Positions 7,833 through 16,330 are shown, numbered from the stretch's first letter. The stretch: 54,588 nt of DNA from Collinsella aerofaciens (GCF_028209885.1 NZ_JAQLEM010000016.1:1-54588); one strand, 5' to 3'. Notes: a model not told the origin generated them from the letters alone. Made by a program: numbers and translations.

Positions 7833-8038
7833 AAAAAAAACCACCCCCCACGTTACGAAAATGAACCCACCTAAAACAGGTGGGTGCCCTCATCGACTGT
7901 TCCAGCGTCCTTAACAACGAAGGATACCTGTACTAGGTACGACTGTGTGGGCTCCCTAAATAAACGCGACGGTTCACCCAGTTGCTCCGCGGGGGGCGGA
8001 ATACCTACATCATAAAGCGGCACTTTGTGGATTCCAGT
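7833..8038 (-). ncRNA. ssrS: 6S RNA candidate
   Basis: The 525-bp gap between the WecA-like gene and the radical SAM gene contains no credible protein. On the minus strand, the -10-like TGTAAT at 8050-8045 would start a transcript near 8038. It runs through GGTATTCCGC, a GGGAGCCCACAC segment and a late hairpin ACCCACCTGTTTTAGGTGGGT (about 7868-7888). It ends at GTGGGGGGTGG followed by eight T. The GCACCCACCT...AGGTGGGTTC hairpin near the 3' end and the length of about 200 nt match what I recall of Gram-positive 6S RNAs. The closing stem is not obvious by eye. Ends are approximate. Confidence 0.5.
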
Positions 8039-8039
8039 C

Positions 8040-8068
8040 TTGACATTACAAAAATCGTGTCGGACGAT
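8040..8068 (+). promoter_or_regulatory. Possible promoter of the radical SAM gene
   Basis: Consensus TTGACA at 8040-8045, 17-bp spacer, weak -10 GACGAT at 8063-8068, 85 bp before the start codon. It overlaps the proposed start of the minus-strand RNA, so the two transcripts would be divergent and overlapping. Confidence 0.35.
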
Positions 8069-8152
8069 TACGGCGCCTTAGGGACGGAGCCGTCTACGCG
8101 GCCTGGCCCTTTACGTTTGAGCTGCTGAATCGTTGTTTTGGAGCATGTTTTT

Positions 8153-9091
8153 ATGCCGACGTCGTTGACCGAACTTTTTTCGCCCGCCTGCCATTTGTGT
8201 CCGCGCCGTTGCGGTGCGGCGCGCGATGAGGGCGCGCACGGCGTCTGCGGTGCTAACGACACGCTCAAGGTGGCCCGCGCCGCGCTTCATATGTGGGAGG
8301 AGCCGCCTATCTCGGGCGAGGCCGGTTCGGGCACGATCTTCTTTAGCGGCTGCTCGCTCAAATGTATCTACTGCCAGAACCACGAGATCTCGACCGGCAA
8401 TTTTGGCCTTGAGATTTCGCCTGAGCGCCTGGTCGAGATTATGCTGGAACTGCAGGACCAGGGTGCCAACAACATCAATTTGGTGACGGCGACGCACTAT
8501 GCGCACCTGTTGCCTGCCGCGATTGCCGCGGCACGGGCGCGCGGACTGGTTATCCCAATCGTCTACAACACGAGTGGTTACGAGCGCGCGAGTGCCGTGG
8601 CGGCGCTGGGCGACCTGGTCGATGTGTGGCTCACCGACTTTAAATATGCCGATGCCGGGCTTGCGCAGTCGCTCTCCCATATAAAGGATTACCCGCGTGT
8701 GGCCGTGTCGGGTCTGGCCCAGATGGCGCGCGAGATCGAGCGCCGCGGGGGAGAGTTGGTGGACGAGGACGGGCTTATGAAGCGTGGCATGATCGTGCGT
8801 CACCTGGTGCTTCCGGGGCATGCAGACGATTCGTGTCGCGTGCTGGACCTGGTGTGGCAGACGGTGGGCGACGTGCCGATCTCGGTTATGAACCAGTACA
8901 CGCCCAATGCGCTCATGCGCGAGCAGGGCGGCGACCTGGCACGCGCCGTGACGCGTGAGGAGTACGAGCAGGTGCTCGACCATGCCGACGACCTGGGTTT
9001 TACGACGATGTTCTGGCAAGAGGGCGGCGCGGTAGACGAGAGCTTCACCCCGGCCTTCGACACCACCGGTGTTCTTACCACCGCAAAGTAG
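8153..9091 (+). CDS. PflX-like radical SAM protein
   Basis: A 312-residue radical SAM protein of the type annotated as PflX or pyruvate formate-lyase-activating-like (COG1313). The cluster motif CSLKCIYCQNHE gives C67, C71 and C74. A second set of cysteines, C13, C16, C20 and C32 (CHLCPRRC...GVCG), suggests another metal site. GAGSGTIFF-type N-terminal barrel residues precede the motif. ATG 8153 is preferred because TTTGGAG lies 8-14 bases before it; a TTG at 8138 would sit on that site. The substrate is unknown and no glycyl-radical enzyme is encoded nearby. Confidence 0.87.
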   Translation: MPTSLTELFSPACHLCPRRCGAARDEGAHGVCGANDTLKVARAALHMWEEPPISGEAGSGTIFFSGCSLKCIYCQNHEISTGNFGLEISPERLVEIMLELQDQGANNINLVTATHYAHLLPAAIAAARARGLVIPIVYNTSGYERASAVAALGDLVDVWLTDFKYADAGLAQSLSHIKDYPRVAVSGLAQMAREIERRGGELVDEDGLMKRGMIVRHLVLPGHADDSCRVLDLVWQTVGDVPISVMNQYTPNALMREQGGDLARAVTREEYEQVLDHADDLGFTTMFWQEGGAVDESFTPAFDTTGVLTTAK

Positions 9092-9100
9092 CGCGTTCGT

Positions 9101-9136
9101 CGATGATTTTTCTGGGACGGGGATAAAAAATCATCG
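9101..9136. repeat. Inverted repeat with GGGACGGGGA loop
   Basis: CGATGATTTTT (9101-9111) and AAAAATCATCG (9126-9136) form an 11-bp perfect stem around a loop with TGGGACGGGGAT. It lies 9 bp after the radical SAM gene. The GGGAC core is shared with the other intergenic hairpins here, but this is the only copy of this form in the window. Confidence 0.65.
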
Positions 9137-9200
9137 AGAGGATCGCCTGTTCGAAAAGTTGCCAAAATAGCCGCGCCCCAAAAAGACTGGTTATTGGGCG

Positions 9201-9228
9201 TTGACAGTTGGCGAGCCGTAGGTAAAAT
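9201..9228 (+). promoter_or_regulatory. Promoter of tRNA-Ala
   Basis: Consensus TTGACA at 9201-9206, 16-bp spacer and TAAAAT at 9223-9228. The predicted start near 9235 is a few bases before the mature tRNA. Confidence 0.8.
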
Positions 9229-9241
9229 ATCGACTTGTCCT

Positions 9242-9314
9242 GGGGACGTAGCTCAGTTGGGAGAGCGCTGCCGTCGCATGGCAGAGGCCGAGGGTTCGAC
9301 TCCCTTCGTCTCCA
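9242..9314 (+). tRNA. tRNA-Ala (anticodon CGC)
   Basis: Complete cloverleaf of 73 nt: acceptor GGGGACG/CGTCTCC, D arm with AGTTGGGA, anticodon stem CTGCC/GGCAG around GTCGCAT, T arm GAGGG-TTCGACT-CCCTT. The third acceptor pair is G-U, the identity element of tRNA-Ala, which agrees with anticodon CGC. The CCA end is not encoded. Confidence 0.96.
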
Positions 9315-9329
9315 CCCTTGGATTTGATA

Positions 9330-9360
9330 AGCCGCTGACATTGTGTCGGCGGCTTTTTTT
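9330..9360 (+). terminator. Terminator of tRNA-Ala
   Basis: AGCCGCTGACA / TGTCGGCGGCT stem (9330-9340, 9344-9354, one T-G pair), loop TTG, then seven T. Confidence 0.9.
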
Positions 9361-9378
9361 AAAAGAAAGGGCTATACC

Positions 9379-9837
9379 ATGGCCGAGCTTGAGTCCCAAC
9401 CATTGTCCGACGAGGAGCGCGCTGAGTTGGAAGAGCTCCGCGCTGAGAAGGCCCGCCGCGAGGCTCGGGAAGAGGCCCGTCGCGAGCGTGAGGAGCTGGC
9501 TGCCCTGCGCGCCGAGCGTGCGAAGGCCGAGGAGGTCGCCTCGAACGCCGCATCCGAGCGCAAGCCCGCGCCCGCACCCAAGCCCGCTGCTGCGAAGCCT
9601 GCACCTGCCGCGCCCAAACCTCAGCCTAAAAAGGCCGCTCGTCCCAAGTCCGTCGAGCCCAAGCCGAGCCGTGACGAGATGACCTTTGCCCAGCGCATGG
9701 TTGCCTCCAAGGAACCTACGGGCGAGAACGAGATCCCTGGCATGGCGCCGGCTCAAAAAATCATCATTGTCCTTGCCCTCATCGCGTTTGTCATCTTTAT
9801 GGGCTACACGATCCTGACCAGCATGGGCCTGCTCTAA
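9379..9837 (+). CDS. Coiled-coil, proline/alanine-rich, tail-anchored membrane protein
   Basis: A 152-residue protein of unknown function. Residues 10-60 are a highly charged Glu/Arg/Ala coiled coil (EERAELEELRAEKARR). Residues 62-95 are a Pro/Ala/Lys linker. A short conserved-looking stretch with MTFAQRMVASKEPTGENEIPGM follows, and one transmembrane helix (KIIIVLALIAFVIFMGYTIL) ends the protein five residues from its C-terminus. AAAGAAAGG precedes the ATG. The layout suggests a cytoplasmic rod tethered to the membrane. I recognise no family. Confidence 0.8.
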   Translation: MAELESQPLSDEERAELEELRAEKARREAREEARREREELAALRAERAKAEEVASNAASERKPAPAPKPAAAKPAPAAPKPQPKKAARPKSVEPKPSRDEMTFAQRMVASKEPTGENEIPGMAPAQKIIIVLALIAFVIFMGYTILTSMGLL

Positions 9838-9921
9838 CCGATTTGCATCGGGCGTCATGTCCGCATGCTCTGCTCTCGTCCAACCCTCAAATTCTGCACC
9901 ACACATCTGAAAGGTCGCCCC

Positions 9922-11427
9922 ATGGCTTTGACCGACATCTCGCATCCCACCGACATTGCAATGCTCACCGATCTGTACGAGCTCACTATGGCCCAGGGCC
10001 TGTGGGAGAGCGGCAAGGCCAATGAGCAGGGTTGCTTTACCGCGTTTTACCGCGACCATCCCTTTGGCAGCGCCTATGCCGTCATGTGCGGCACCGCCGA
10101 ACTGCCCGAGCTGGTCGAGAACCTGCGCTTTACGCCCGAGGATATCGACTACCTCGCATCGCTTGAGGCCCCGGCCGGCGGCGCGATGTTTAAGTCCGCA
10201 TTCCTCGACTATCTGCGCGATTTTCGTGCGCATGTAAACATCGACGCCGTGCCCGAGGGCGAGCTCGTCTTTCCGCGCGAGCCCATGGCGCGCGTCACCG
10301 GCCCCGCGCTGGAGTGCCAGCTGCTCGAGACGGCGCTGCTCAACATCGTCGGGTTCCAGACGCTTGTCGCCACCAAGACGGCGCGCGTGGTGCTCGCCGC
10401 TGACGGTCGCCCCGTGGCGGAGTTTGGCCTGCGCCGTGCCCAGGGCCCCGATGGCGGCCTAGCTGTTGCGCGCGCGAGCTACGTTGCCGGCTGCTCCTCT
10501 ACGTCCAATGTGCTCGCCGGCCGCCGCTACGGTATTCCCGTCTTTGGCACGCATGCGCACAGCTGGGTGATGAGTTTCGATTCCGAGCTCGAGGCCTTCC
10601 GCGCCTTTGCCAAGTCGAGCCCCAAGAACTGCACGCTGCTCATCGACACCTATGACGTGCGCGAGGGCTGCGAGCATGCCATTACGGTTGCCAAGGAGAT
10701 GGAGGCGGTGGGCGAGCGCCTGTCGGCTATTCGCATCGACTCCGGCGACCTTGCCAAGCTCTCCAAGTATGTTCGCGGCCGTTTTGATGCCGAGGGCCTG
10801 CCCTATGTGGGTATCTCGGTGTCCAACGACCTGGACGAGTACACGATTCAGTCGCTGCTCGACCAGGGCGCGCCCATCGATAGCTTTGGCGTGGGTACCA
10901 AGCTCGCGACCTGCTACGACCAGCCGGCGTTGGGCGGCGTGTACAAGCTTTCCGCCCGCCGTGCGAGCGAGGCCGACCCGTGGACGCCGGTGGTCAAGCT
11001 CTCCGAGCAGCCCTATAAGCGCACGATCCCGGGCGTACAGCGCGTGCGCCGTTATTACGACGGCTTTGGCGGCCCGGTCTGCGACATGATCTACGACGAG
11101 GACCATCTGGCGGGGGAGGGCGCCGCGCGCGGCAATACCCTCGTGGCCGTGAATGATGCCGCCCTGGTGACCGACGTGTCCGAACTTGAGTATCGTGAGC
11201 TGTTGGTGCCGATCGTGCGCGACGGCAGTGCGGTGGCTCCGCGTGAGAGCATCCAGGACGCGCGCGAGCGCTGTGTTTGGGCGCTCGATCATCTGGATGC
11301 GGCTTTCAAGCGCTTCCTGTATCCGCAGACCTACGTGGTGGGTATGGAACAGGGCCTGGCCCAGGTGCGCGACGAGCTCGTGCGCAAGAATATGGCCGCG
11401 GCCTCGGCTTTCCCCTGGGCAAAATGA
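9922..11427 (+). CDS. pncB: Nicotinate phosphoribosyltransferase
   Basis: Makes nicotinate mononucleotide from nicotinate and PRPP in NAD salvage. The 501-residue protein begins with LTDLYELTMAQGLWE, typical of the family. It contains the PRPP-site region FGLRRAQGPDGGLAVARASYVAG, the phosphate loop region around GTHAHSWVMSF, and IDTYDVREGCEHAI, IRIDSGDLAKLSK and FGVGTKLATC. Length and motif order are normal. ATG 9922 follows GAAAGG; the open frame upstream lacks a ribosome site. The gene is 79 bp before proB on the same strand but no functional link is evident. Confidence 0.95.
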   Translation: MALTDISHPTDIAMLTDLYELTMAQGLWESGKANEQGCFTAFYRDHPFGSAYAVMCGTAELPELVENLRFTPEDIDYLASLEAPAGGAMFKSAFLDYLRDFRAHVNIDAVPEGELVFPREPMARVTGPALECQLLETALLNIVGFQTLVATKTARVVLAADGRPVAEFGLRRAQGPDGGLAVARASYVAGCSSTSNVLAGRRYGIPVFGTHAHSWVMSFDSELEAFRAFAKSSPKNCTLLIDTYDVREGCEHAITVAKEMEAVGERLSAIRIDSGDLAKLSKYVRGRFDAEGLPYVGISVSNDLDEYTIQSLLDQGAPIDSFGVGTKLATCYDQPALGGVYKLSARRASEADPWTPVVKLSEQPYKRTIPGVQRVRRYYDGFGGPVCDMIYDEDHLAGEGAARGNTLVAVNDAALVTDVSELEYRELLVPIVRDGSAVAPRESIQDARERCVWALDHLDAAFKRFLYPQTYVVGMEQGLAQVRDELVRKNMAAASAFPWAK

Positions 11428-11506
11428 TTCCTTGGGCGGTAGGGGCGAGTCACGCTCCCTTGGCCGCCAGCTCGGCCGTTCGCTGAACAGTTGATTGGTT
11501 TGACGT

Positions 11507-12634
11507 ATGACGACTTCTTATAAAACGATGGTGGTAAAGATCGGTTCGTCCACGGTGGTGGGCGCCGATGGCAAGGTCAACCGCGCCTTTATCGGCGGAC
11601 TTGCCGATCAAGCCGCAGCGCTGCGCAAGCTCGGCTGGCGTCTGGTCGTGGTGAGCTCGGGCGCTATTGCCTGTGGCTATCCCGTGTTGGGCTTCGACCG
11701 CAAGCCGGTCGGCGACCTTCCGAGCCTGCAGGCCTGCGCCTCGGCTGGTCAGTGCATCATCTCGTCGGCCTACGACGAGGAGTTCCATGCGCGCGACCTG
11801 CTCACCTCGCTCGTGCTGCTCACGCGTCACGACACGGCGCGTCGCACGTCCTACCTGCACGCGCGCGACGCCCTGCTGCGTCTGGTGGAGCTGGGCGTGG
11901 TGCCGGTCGTCAACGAGAACGACACCGTTACCGTCGACGAGATCAAGTTTGGCGACAACGACACACTGGCGGCGCTCGTGAGCTGCCTGGTATCTGCCGA
12001 TCTGTGCGTGACGCTCTCGGACATCGATGGTCTCTATACTGCCAATCCGCATGAGGACCCCACGGCCGAGTTTGTTCCTGTCGTGCATAAGATCGATGCC
12101 AAGATTATTGCCTCGGCGGGCAATTCTTCCACATCGGTGGGCACGGGCGGCATGATTACCAAGATCCGCGCGAGTCGCATCCTGATGACGGCGGGCATTC
12201 AGAGCGTGATTTGCTCGGGCGAGGAGCCCGATGCGCTCGTGCGCCTCGCCCGCGGCGAGAGCGTGGGCACGCTGTTCGATCCGCCGGCGGAGCGTCTGGA
12301 CATCGCGCCCCGCAAGCTGTGGATCGCGCTGGGCGACAAGGCACATGGGTCGGTGACGGTTGATGATGGTGCTGCGAAGGCGCTGGTTAGCCGTGGCTCT
12401 TCTTTGCTTGCGGTGGGTATTCGCGAGGTCGATGGCCAGTTTGCCGAGGGCGATGTGCTCGATGTGTGCGATCCGAGCGGTATGGTCGTCGCCCGCGGTA
12501 TCGCCGAGGCCGATTCGGACGTGCTGGAACTTGCTGCCGGTCGCCGCCAGGACCAGATCGCCAGCAACCGCCTGCTCGCTAACCTGGCCGAGAAGCCGGC
12601 GATACACAGGGATAATTTAATCGTCTTCGCATAA
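11507..12634 (+). CDS. proB: Glutamate 5-kinase
   Basis: First step of proline synthesis: phosphorylation of glutamate to gamma-glutamyl phosphate. The 375-residue enzyme has an amino-acid-kinase domain (VVKIGSSTVVG near residue 8, VVSSGAIACG near 50, VVNENDTVTVDE and FGDNDTLAAL near 140-160) and a C-terminal PUA domain from about residue 270, as in E. coli ProB. The kinase domain is normally feedback-inhibited by proline. The partner proA lies 1.7 kb downstream, separated by a minus-strand peptidase gene. A branched hairpin follows the stop. Confidence 0.96.
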   Translation: MTTSYKTMVVKIGSSTVVGADGKVNRAFIGGLADQAAALRKLGWRLVVVSSGAIACGYPVLGFDRKPVGDLPSLQACASAGQCIISSAYDEEFHARDLLTSLVLLTRHDTARRTSYLHARDALLRLVELGVVPVVNENDTVTVDEIKFGDNDTLAALVSCLVSADLCVTLSDIDGLYTANPHEDPTAEFVPVVHKIDAKIIASAGNSSTSVGTGGMITKIRASRILMTAGIQSVICSGEEPDALVRLARGESVGTLFDPPAERLDIAPRKLWIALGDKAHGSVTVDDGAAKALVSRGSSLLAVGIREVDGQFAEGDVLDVCDPSGMVVARGIAEADSDVLELAAGRRQDQIASNRLLANLAEKPAIHRDNLIVFA

Positions 12635-12648
12635 CCAATTGACGCTGC

Positions 12649-12747
12649 AAACGCCCCTAAGCGGCAATCTGACGTTCAATCGTCGGGCATGACCAAAAGG
12701 TCAATGCCCTCCTCTTTCACGTCACCTTGCTCGCTTAGGGGCGTTTT
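12649..12747 (+). terminator. Large branched hairpin after proB
   Basis: Outer stem AAACGCCCCTAAGCG (12649-12663) pairs with CGCTTAGGGGCGTTT (12732-12746). Inside is a second hairpin GGGCATGACC-AAAA-GGTCAATGCCC near 12685-12709. It ends in GCGTTTTCGC. It may be a terminator or a small structured RNA; a 68-nt interior is unusual for a simple terminator. Confidence 0.5.
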
Positions 12748-12780
12748 CGCTTTCCGTTCTCTACCTGCGGCATTGTCGTT

Positions 12781-12843
12781 GCCGGCACTTGTTCGGCACT
12801 TGGGGACGTTCTTTTTGTGCCGGCAGGTGGGGACACTCCTTTG
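12781..12843. repeat. GGGGACGTTCTT-type dispersed element, copy 1
   Basis: GCCGGCAC (12781-12788) and GTGCCGGC (12817-12824) form an inverted repeat around GGGGACGTTCTTTTT. GGTGGGGACACTCCTTT then runs up to the stop codon of the peptidase gene. The complement reads GTGTCCC...AAGAACGTCCCCAA, shared with the element at 19429. Confidence 0.6.
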
Positions 12844-14262
12844 CTAGAAGATCTGGCGCAGGTCTCCGCGGTTGAGTGCTTCGTCGAAGAGGTGCTTGAA
12901 CACCACGCCGCCGTGCAGGCCGTCGTGCTCGAACTCGTTGGTCACCCAGGCATGCGAGTTGCCCACGCGGCTGAGCGTATCGAGCTGCAGGCCCGAATCC
13001 ACGTACATGTCGTCGAAATACACCGCGGCCTGGAGCGGAACTTCGTTGCAGGCCAGGCGCTGCGGGTCGTAGATCTTGTCCCAGCTGGTGTCTTCCATCA
13101 GCAGGTCCATGGCGGGCTTAAACGGCTTAAGCTCGGGCATCTGCTCAAACATCCACGGGAACATGGCCTCGCCGGTAAACATGAGCGGGCGTGCGAGCGT
13201 GTCGAACTCGGCGCGGTGCGCCTTCTCTTCAGCCGCGGCCCAGCCAATGGGCATAGTGTCGCCGTCGGCGTATATGAACTCCTGCAGCGTCCAGTACAGC
13301 GGATTCGTGCGCGTGTTGGTGCGCTCGAAGGCGCGCATCAAAAAGCTGTCGGATACCGAGGAGCCGCAGGTCAGCGTGCCGTCGCCGTCAACAAAAGCGT
13401 GATCGATAATCCAATGCATGCGCTCAAAGCTCGGCTTCATGCCAAAGTCGCTGCCCATGAGCTGTAGACGCTCGACCGTCATCGGCGAGCCGTCGGGCAG
13501 CACGGGCTTCTGGGCCTCGAGCGTATCGGCCAGGGCCGCCACGCGTTCGACGTCGGCGGGGTAGCGGTCGTAATACTGCTGAGTTTTAGCTGCCATGCGC
13601 GGGAAGGTGTGCGCGTAGACCTCGCTGGCGCTCGCTGGCACGTGTGGAATGCCGCCGCAGGTAAAGCTTGCCGCCACGCCTTCGGGGAAGAGCGACAGAT
13701 AGCTCAACGTCAAAAAGCCGCCGTAGCTCTGGCCGAGCGTGACCCAGGGCTTGCCGCCAAAGCCCACCAGACGCAGGTACTCAAAATCGCGCACGATGGA
13801 GCTGGCGAGGTGGCGCTTGAGGAAGTCGGCCTGCGAGCGTGCTGTATCGGCGCCGGCGGCCGTTGCGCGATCACCCAGTGCCTTGATCGTGCGTCCGTCC
13901 ACGCAGCTACTGCGTCCGGTGCCGCGCTGGTCGGGAAGGACCACACGGAAGTGCTTGACGGCCTCCTCGATCCAGCCGTCGCTTGTAGGCGACAGCGGAC
14001 GCGGGCTCTCGCCGCCGGGGCCGCCCTGCAAAAACAGGAGCAGCGGCAGATCGTCGTTGATGCGGTCGGGCGCGCAAACCACGCGGTAGAAGAGCTTGAT
14101 GCTCTCGGGCGCGCCGGCGATTGGTGCCGGCATAGCGCCGCGGCGCATGGTGCTGCCGACGGCCAGGAGCATCGGCTCCAGGCCGCGCCAGTCAAGGGGG
14201 ACGTCGATGCTGTGGTCCTCGACGTAAAGGCCGGGGACGTGGTACGAAGTGATGAGGGCCAT
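12844..14262 (-). CDS. Proline iminopeptidase-like alpha/beta hydrolase (peptidase S33)
   Basis: A 472-residue alpha/beta hydrolase. Seen: the oxyanion loop FLQGGPGGESPR near residue 78-87, VVLPDQRGTGRSS near 108-119, and the nucleophile elbow GQSYGG with Ser179. These are hallmarks of proline iminopeptidases, which release N-terminal proline from peptides. The middle lid region is long, as in the bigger members of the family. The start is ATG 14260-14262 with GGAAG before it on the minus strand. It sits between proB and proA on the opposite strand, which fits a role in proline supply, but the exact specificity is inferred. Confidence 0.85.
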   Translation of the reverse strand: MALITSYHVPGLYVEDHSIDVPLDWRGLEPMLLAVGSTMRRGAMPAPIAGAPESIKLFYRVVCAPDRINDDLPLLLFLQGGPGGESPRPLSPTSDGWIEEAVKHFRVVLPDQRGTGRSSCVDGRTIKALGDRATAAGADTARSQADFLKRHLASSIVRDFEYLRLVGFGGKPWVTLGQSYGGFLTLSYLSLFPEGVAASFTCGGIPHVPASASEVYAHTFPRMAAKTQQYYDRYPADVERVAALADTLEAQKPVLPDGSPMTVERLQLMGSDFGMKPSFERMHWIIDHAFVDGDGTLTCGSSVSDSFLMRAFERTNTRTNPLYWTLQEFIYADGDTMPIGWAAAEEKAHRAEFDTLARPLMFTGEAMFPWMFEQMPELKPFKPAMDLLMEDTSWDKIYDPQRLACNEVPLQAAVYFDDMYVDSGLQLDTLSRVGNSHAWVTNEFEHDGLHGGVVFKHLFDEALNRGDLRQIF

Positions 14263-14374
14263 GTGAGTCTTCCGTTCGTTGCGGTGTTTCGGGTTGACCA
14301 ATTCTACCGCCGCGGGCGAGGCCATGCGCAAATCGGCTACCATGGTTGCAAACTTCTAGGAGAAAGGGCCGCCC

Positions 14375-15661
14375 ATGTCGGTCGATATAGCCACGTATGT
14401 CCACGATCTTGCCGTTGCCGCCAAGGCAGCGTCGGCCTCGCTTGCCACGGCGAGCGATGAGCAGCGCCAGGAGGCCGTGCGCGCCATGGCCGCAGCACTG
14501 CGCAACGGTGTCGACTCCATCGTCGCCGCCAACGAGCTCGATATGTCCGCCGCGCGCGATGCGGGCACTTCGGCGGGGCTCCTCGACCGTCTGCTGCTGA
14601 CGCCTGAGCGCGTCGAGGGCATGGCCGCCGGTTTGGAGAAGCTCGCCGAGCTGCCCGATCCCGTCGGCCGCGTGCTCGACCACCGCGTGCTTGCGAGCGG
14701 TGTGGACCTGACCCGCGTGAGCGTGCCGTTGGGCCTGGTCGCCATGGTCTACGAGGCGCGCCCCAACGTGACGGCCGACGCCGCAGGCATCTGCATCCGT
14801 ACCGGCAACGCCTGCATTCTACGCGGCGGCTCGCTGGCCTATCACTCGTGTGCCATGATCGCCGAGCTGCTGGCCGATGCGCTCGAGGCCAAGGGCTTCC
14901 CGCGCGAGGCCGTGTCGATGATCGAGTCCACCGACCGCGAGGCCACCGGCGAGCTCATGAAGCTCCGCGGTATTGTCGACGTACTCATTCCGCGCGGAGG
15001 TGCAGGCCTGATCCAGCGCTGCGTGCGCGAGTCGCTTGTGCCGGTGATCGAGACGGGCACGGGCAACTGCCACATCTACGTGCATGAATCCGCCTACTTT
15101 GATAAGGCGCTCAACATTATCGTTAATGCCAAGACCCAGCGCGTAGGCGTGTGCAATGCCGCCGAGTCGCTGCTGGTCGACCATGCTGTGGCCGATGCGT
15201 TTTTGCCTGCGGTCGTTGCCGTGCTGCACGATCACGGCGTGCTCATTCACGGCGACGAGGCCACGTGCGCCGCGTGCGCCGACGCCGGCTTTGTGGAGGG
15301 CGATGACTACGTCGCCGCGACTGAGGAGGACTGGGGTCGCGAGTACCTGGCGCTCGAGATGAGCGTGAAGGTCGTGGCAAACGAGGACCAGGCCATCGCA
15401 CACATCAATCGCTACGGCACGATGCACTCCGAGGCCATCGTTGCCGAGGACACGGACGCTTGCGAGCGCTTCCTCGATGCGGTCGATGCCTCGGCCGTGT
15501 ACGCCAACGCCAGCACGCGCTTCACTGACGGCGGCGAGTTTGGCCTGGGCGCCGAGATCGGCATCTCGACCCAAAAGCTCCACGCCCGTGGCCCCTTTGC
15601 CGCCGAGGCCCTCACTACCTACAAATACAAGCTCCGAGGCACCGGCCAGGTCCGCCCCTAA
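14375..15661 (+). CDS. proA: Glutamate-5-semialdehyde dehydrogenase (gamma-glutamyl phosphate reductase)
   Basis: Second step of proline synthesis: NADPH reduction of gamma-glutamyl phosphate. The 428-residue protein is of normal length. Seen: VPLGLVAMVYEARPNVTADAA near residue 110-130, the catalytic Cys region in NAKTQRVGVCNAAESLLVD, and the C-terminal FTDGGEFGLGAEIGISTQKLHARGP. GGAGAAAGGG precedes the ATG. Usually proB and proA are adjacent; here a convergent peptidase gene lies between them. Confidence 0.96.
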   Translation: MSVDIATYVHDLAVAAKAASASLATASDEQRQEAVRAMAAALRNGVDSIVAANELDMSAARDAGTSAGLLDRLLLTPERVEGMAAGLEKLAELPDPVGRVLDHRVLASGVDLTRVSVPLGLVAMVYEARPNVTADAAGICIRTGNACILRGGSLAYHSCAMIAELLADALEAKGFPREAVSMIESTDREATGELMKLRGIVDVLIPRGGAGLIQRCVRESLVPVIETGTGNCHIYVHESAYFDKALNIIVNAKTQRVGVCNAAESLLVDHAVADAFLPAVVAVLHDHGVLIHGDEATCAACADAGFVEGDDYVAATEEDWGREYLALEMSVKVVANEDQAIAHINRYGTMHSEAIVAEDTDACERFLDAVDASAVYANASTRFTDGGEFGLGAEIGISTQKLHARGPFAAEALTTYKYKLRGTGQVRP

Positions 15662-15675
15662 CGACCGCGCAAGAA

Positions 15676-15714
15676 AAACCGCCACAAAGGTGCCTGTCCC
15701 CTTTGTGGCGGTTT
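15676..15714. repeat. CCACCACAAAGG hairpin element, copy 5, with a compensatory change
   Basis: Stem AAACCGCCACAAAGG (15676-15690) pairs with CCTTTGTGGCGGTTT (15700-15714). Relative to the other copies one A-T pair has become G-C on both sides, so the stem stays perfect. This supports selection or maintenance of the folded form. It lies between the convergent proA and HD-domain genes. Confidence 0.92.
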
Positions 15715-15730
15715 AAGGTGGCGTGGGCGG

Positions 15731-16330
15731 TTAGGCCTGGAAGGTATCGCGGTCGGGGGCGAAGGACTGCATGGCCGCGATGGTGCGGTCAAAGAGCTCG
15801 GTGAGCTCCCAGCCCAACATCTCGGCGCCCTGCGAAATCACGTCGCGCGAGCAGCCGGCGGCAAAGCGCTTGTCCTTAAACTTCTTCTTGAGCGACTTGG
15901 TCGTAAAGTCCATAACGCTCTTGCTCGGGCGCATGATGACTGCAGCGCCGATCAGGCCGGTGAGCTCATCGCAGGCAAACAGGATTTTTTCCATCTGCAG
16001 CTCGGGTTTGGGCAGCGAGGTGTTGAAGTCCGACGTGTGCGTCTGGATGGCGCGAATGAGCTCGGGAGACGCACCTTCGCCCTTAAGAATCTCGGCAGCA
16101 TAGATGGTGTGGTTCATGGGGTCGTCCTCATGCTCCTCCCAATCCAAGTCGTGCAGCAGGCCGACGATGCCCCAAAACTCCTCGTTCTCGGGGTCGAACT
16201 CGCGCGCAAAGTAGCGCATGGTGCCCTCGACCGTCTCGCCATGGGTGATGTGGAACGGGTCTTTGTTGTGCTCGTTAAGCAGTTCAAACGCGCGGTCGCG
16301 GGTGATTCCGGCGGAAAGCGGCTCTGCCAT
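15731..16330 (-). CDS. HD-domain protein
   Basis: A 199-residue protein of the HD metal-dependent phosphohydrolase superfamily. Seen: HITHGETVEGTMRYFA near residue 27, the HD doublet in VGLLHDLDWEEHEDDP near residue 57-72 and NHTIYAAEIL after it. These agree with the compact HD proteins annotated as hydrolases in anaerobes. The second half (KSVMDFTTKSLKKKFKDKRFAAGCSRD) is helical and basic. The substrate is unknown. GGAGACTCC is close to the start on the minus strand. Confidence 0.85.
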   Translation of the reverse strand: MAEPLSAGITRDRAFELLNEHNKDPFHITHGETVEGTMRYFAREFDPENEEFWGIVGLLHDLDWEEHEDDPMNHTIYAAEILKGEGASPELIRAIQTHTSDFNTSLPKPELQMEKILFACDELTGLIGAAVIMRPSKSVMDFTTKSLKKKFKDKRFAAGCSRDVISQGAEMLGWELTELFDRTIAAMQSFAPDRDTFQA

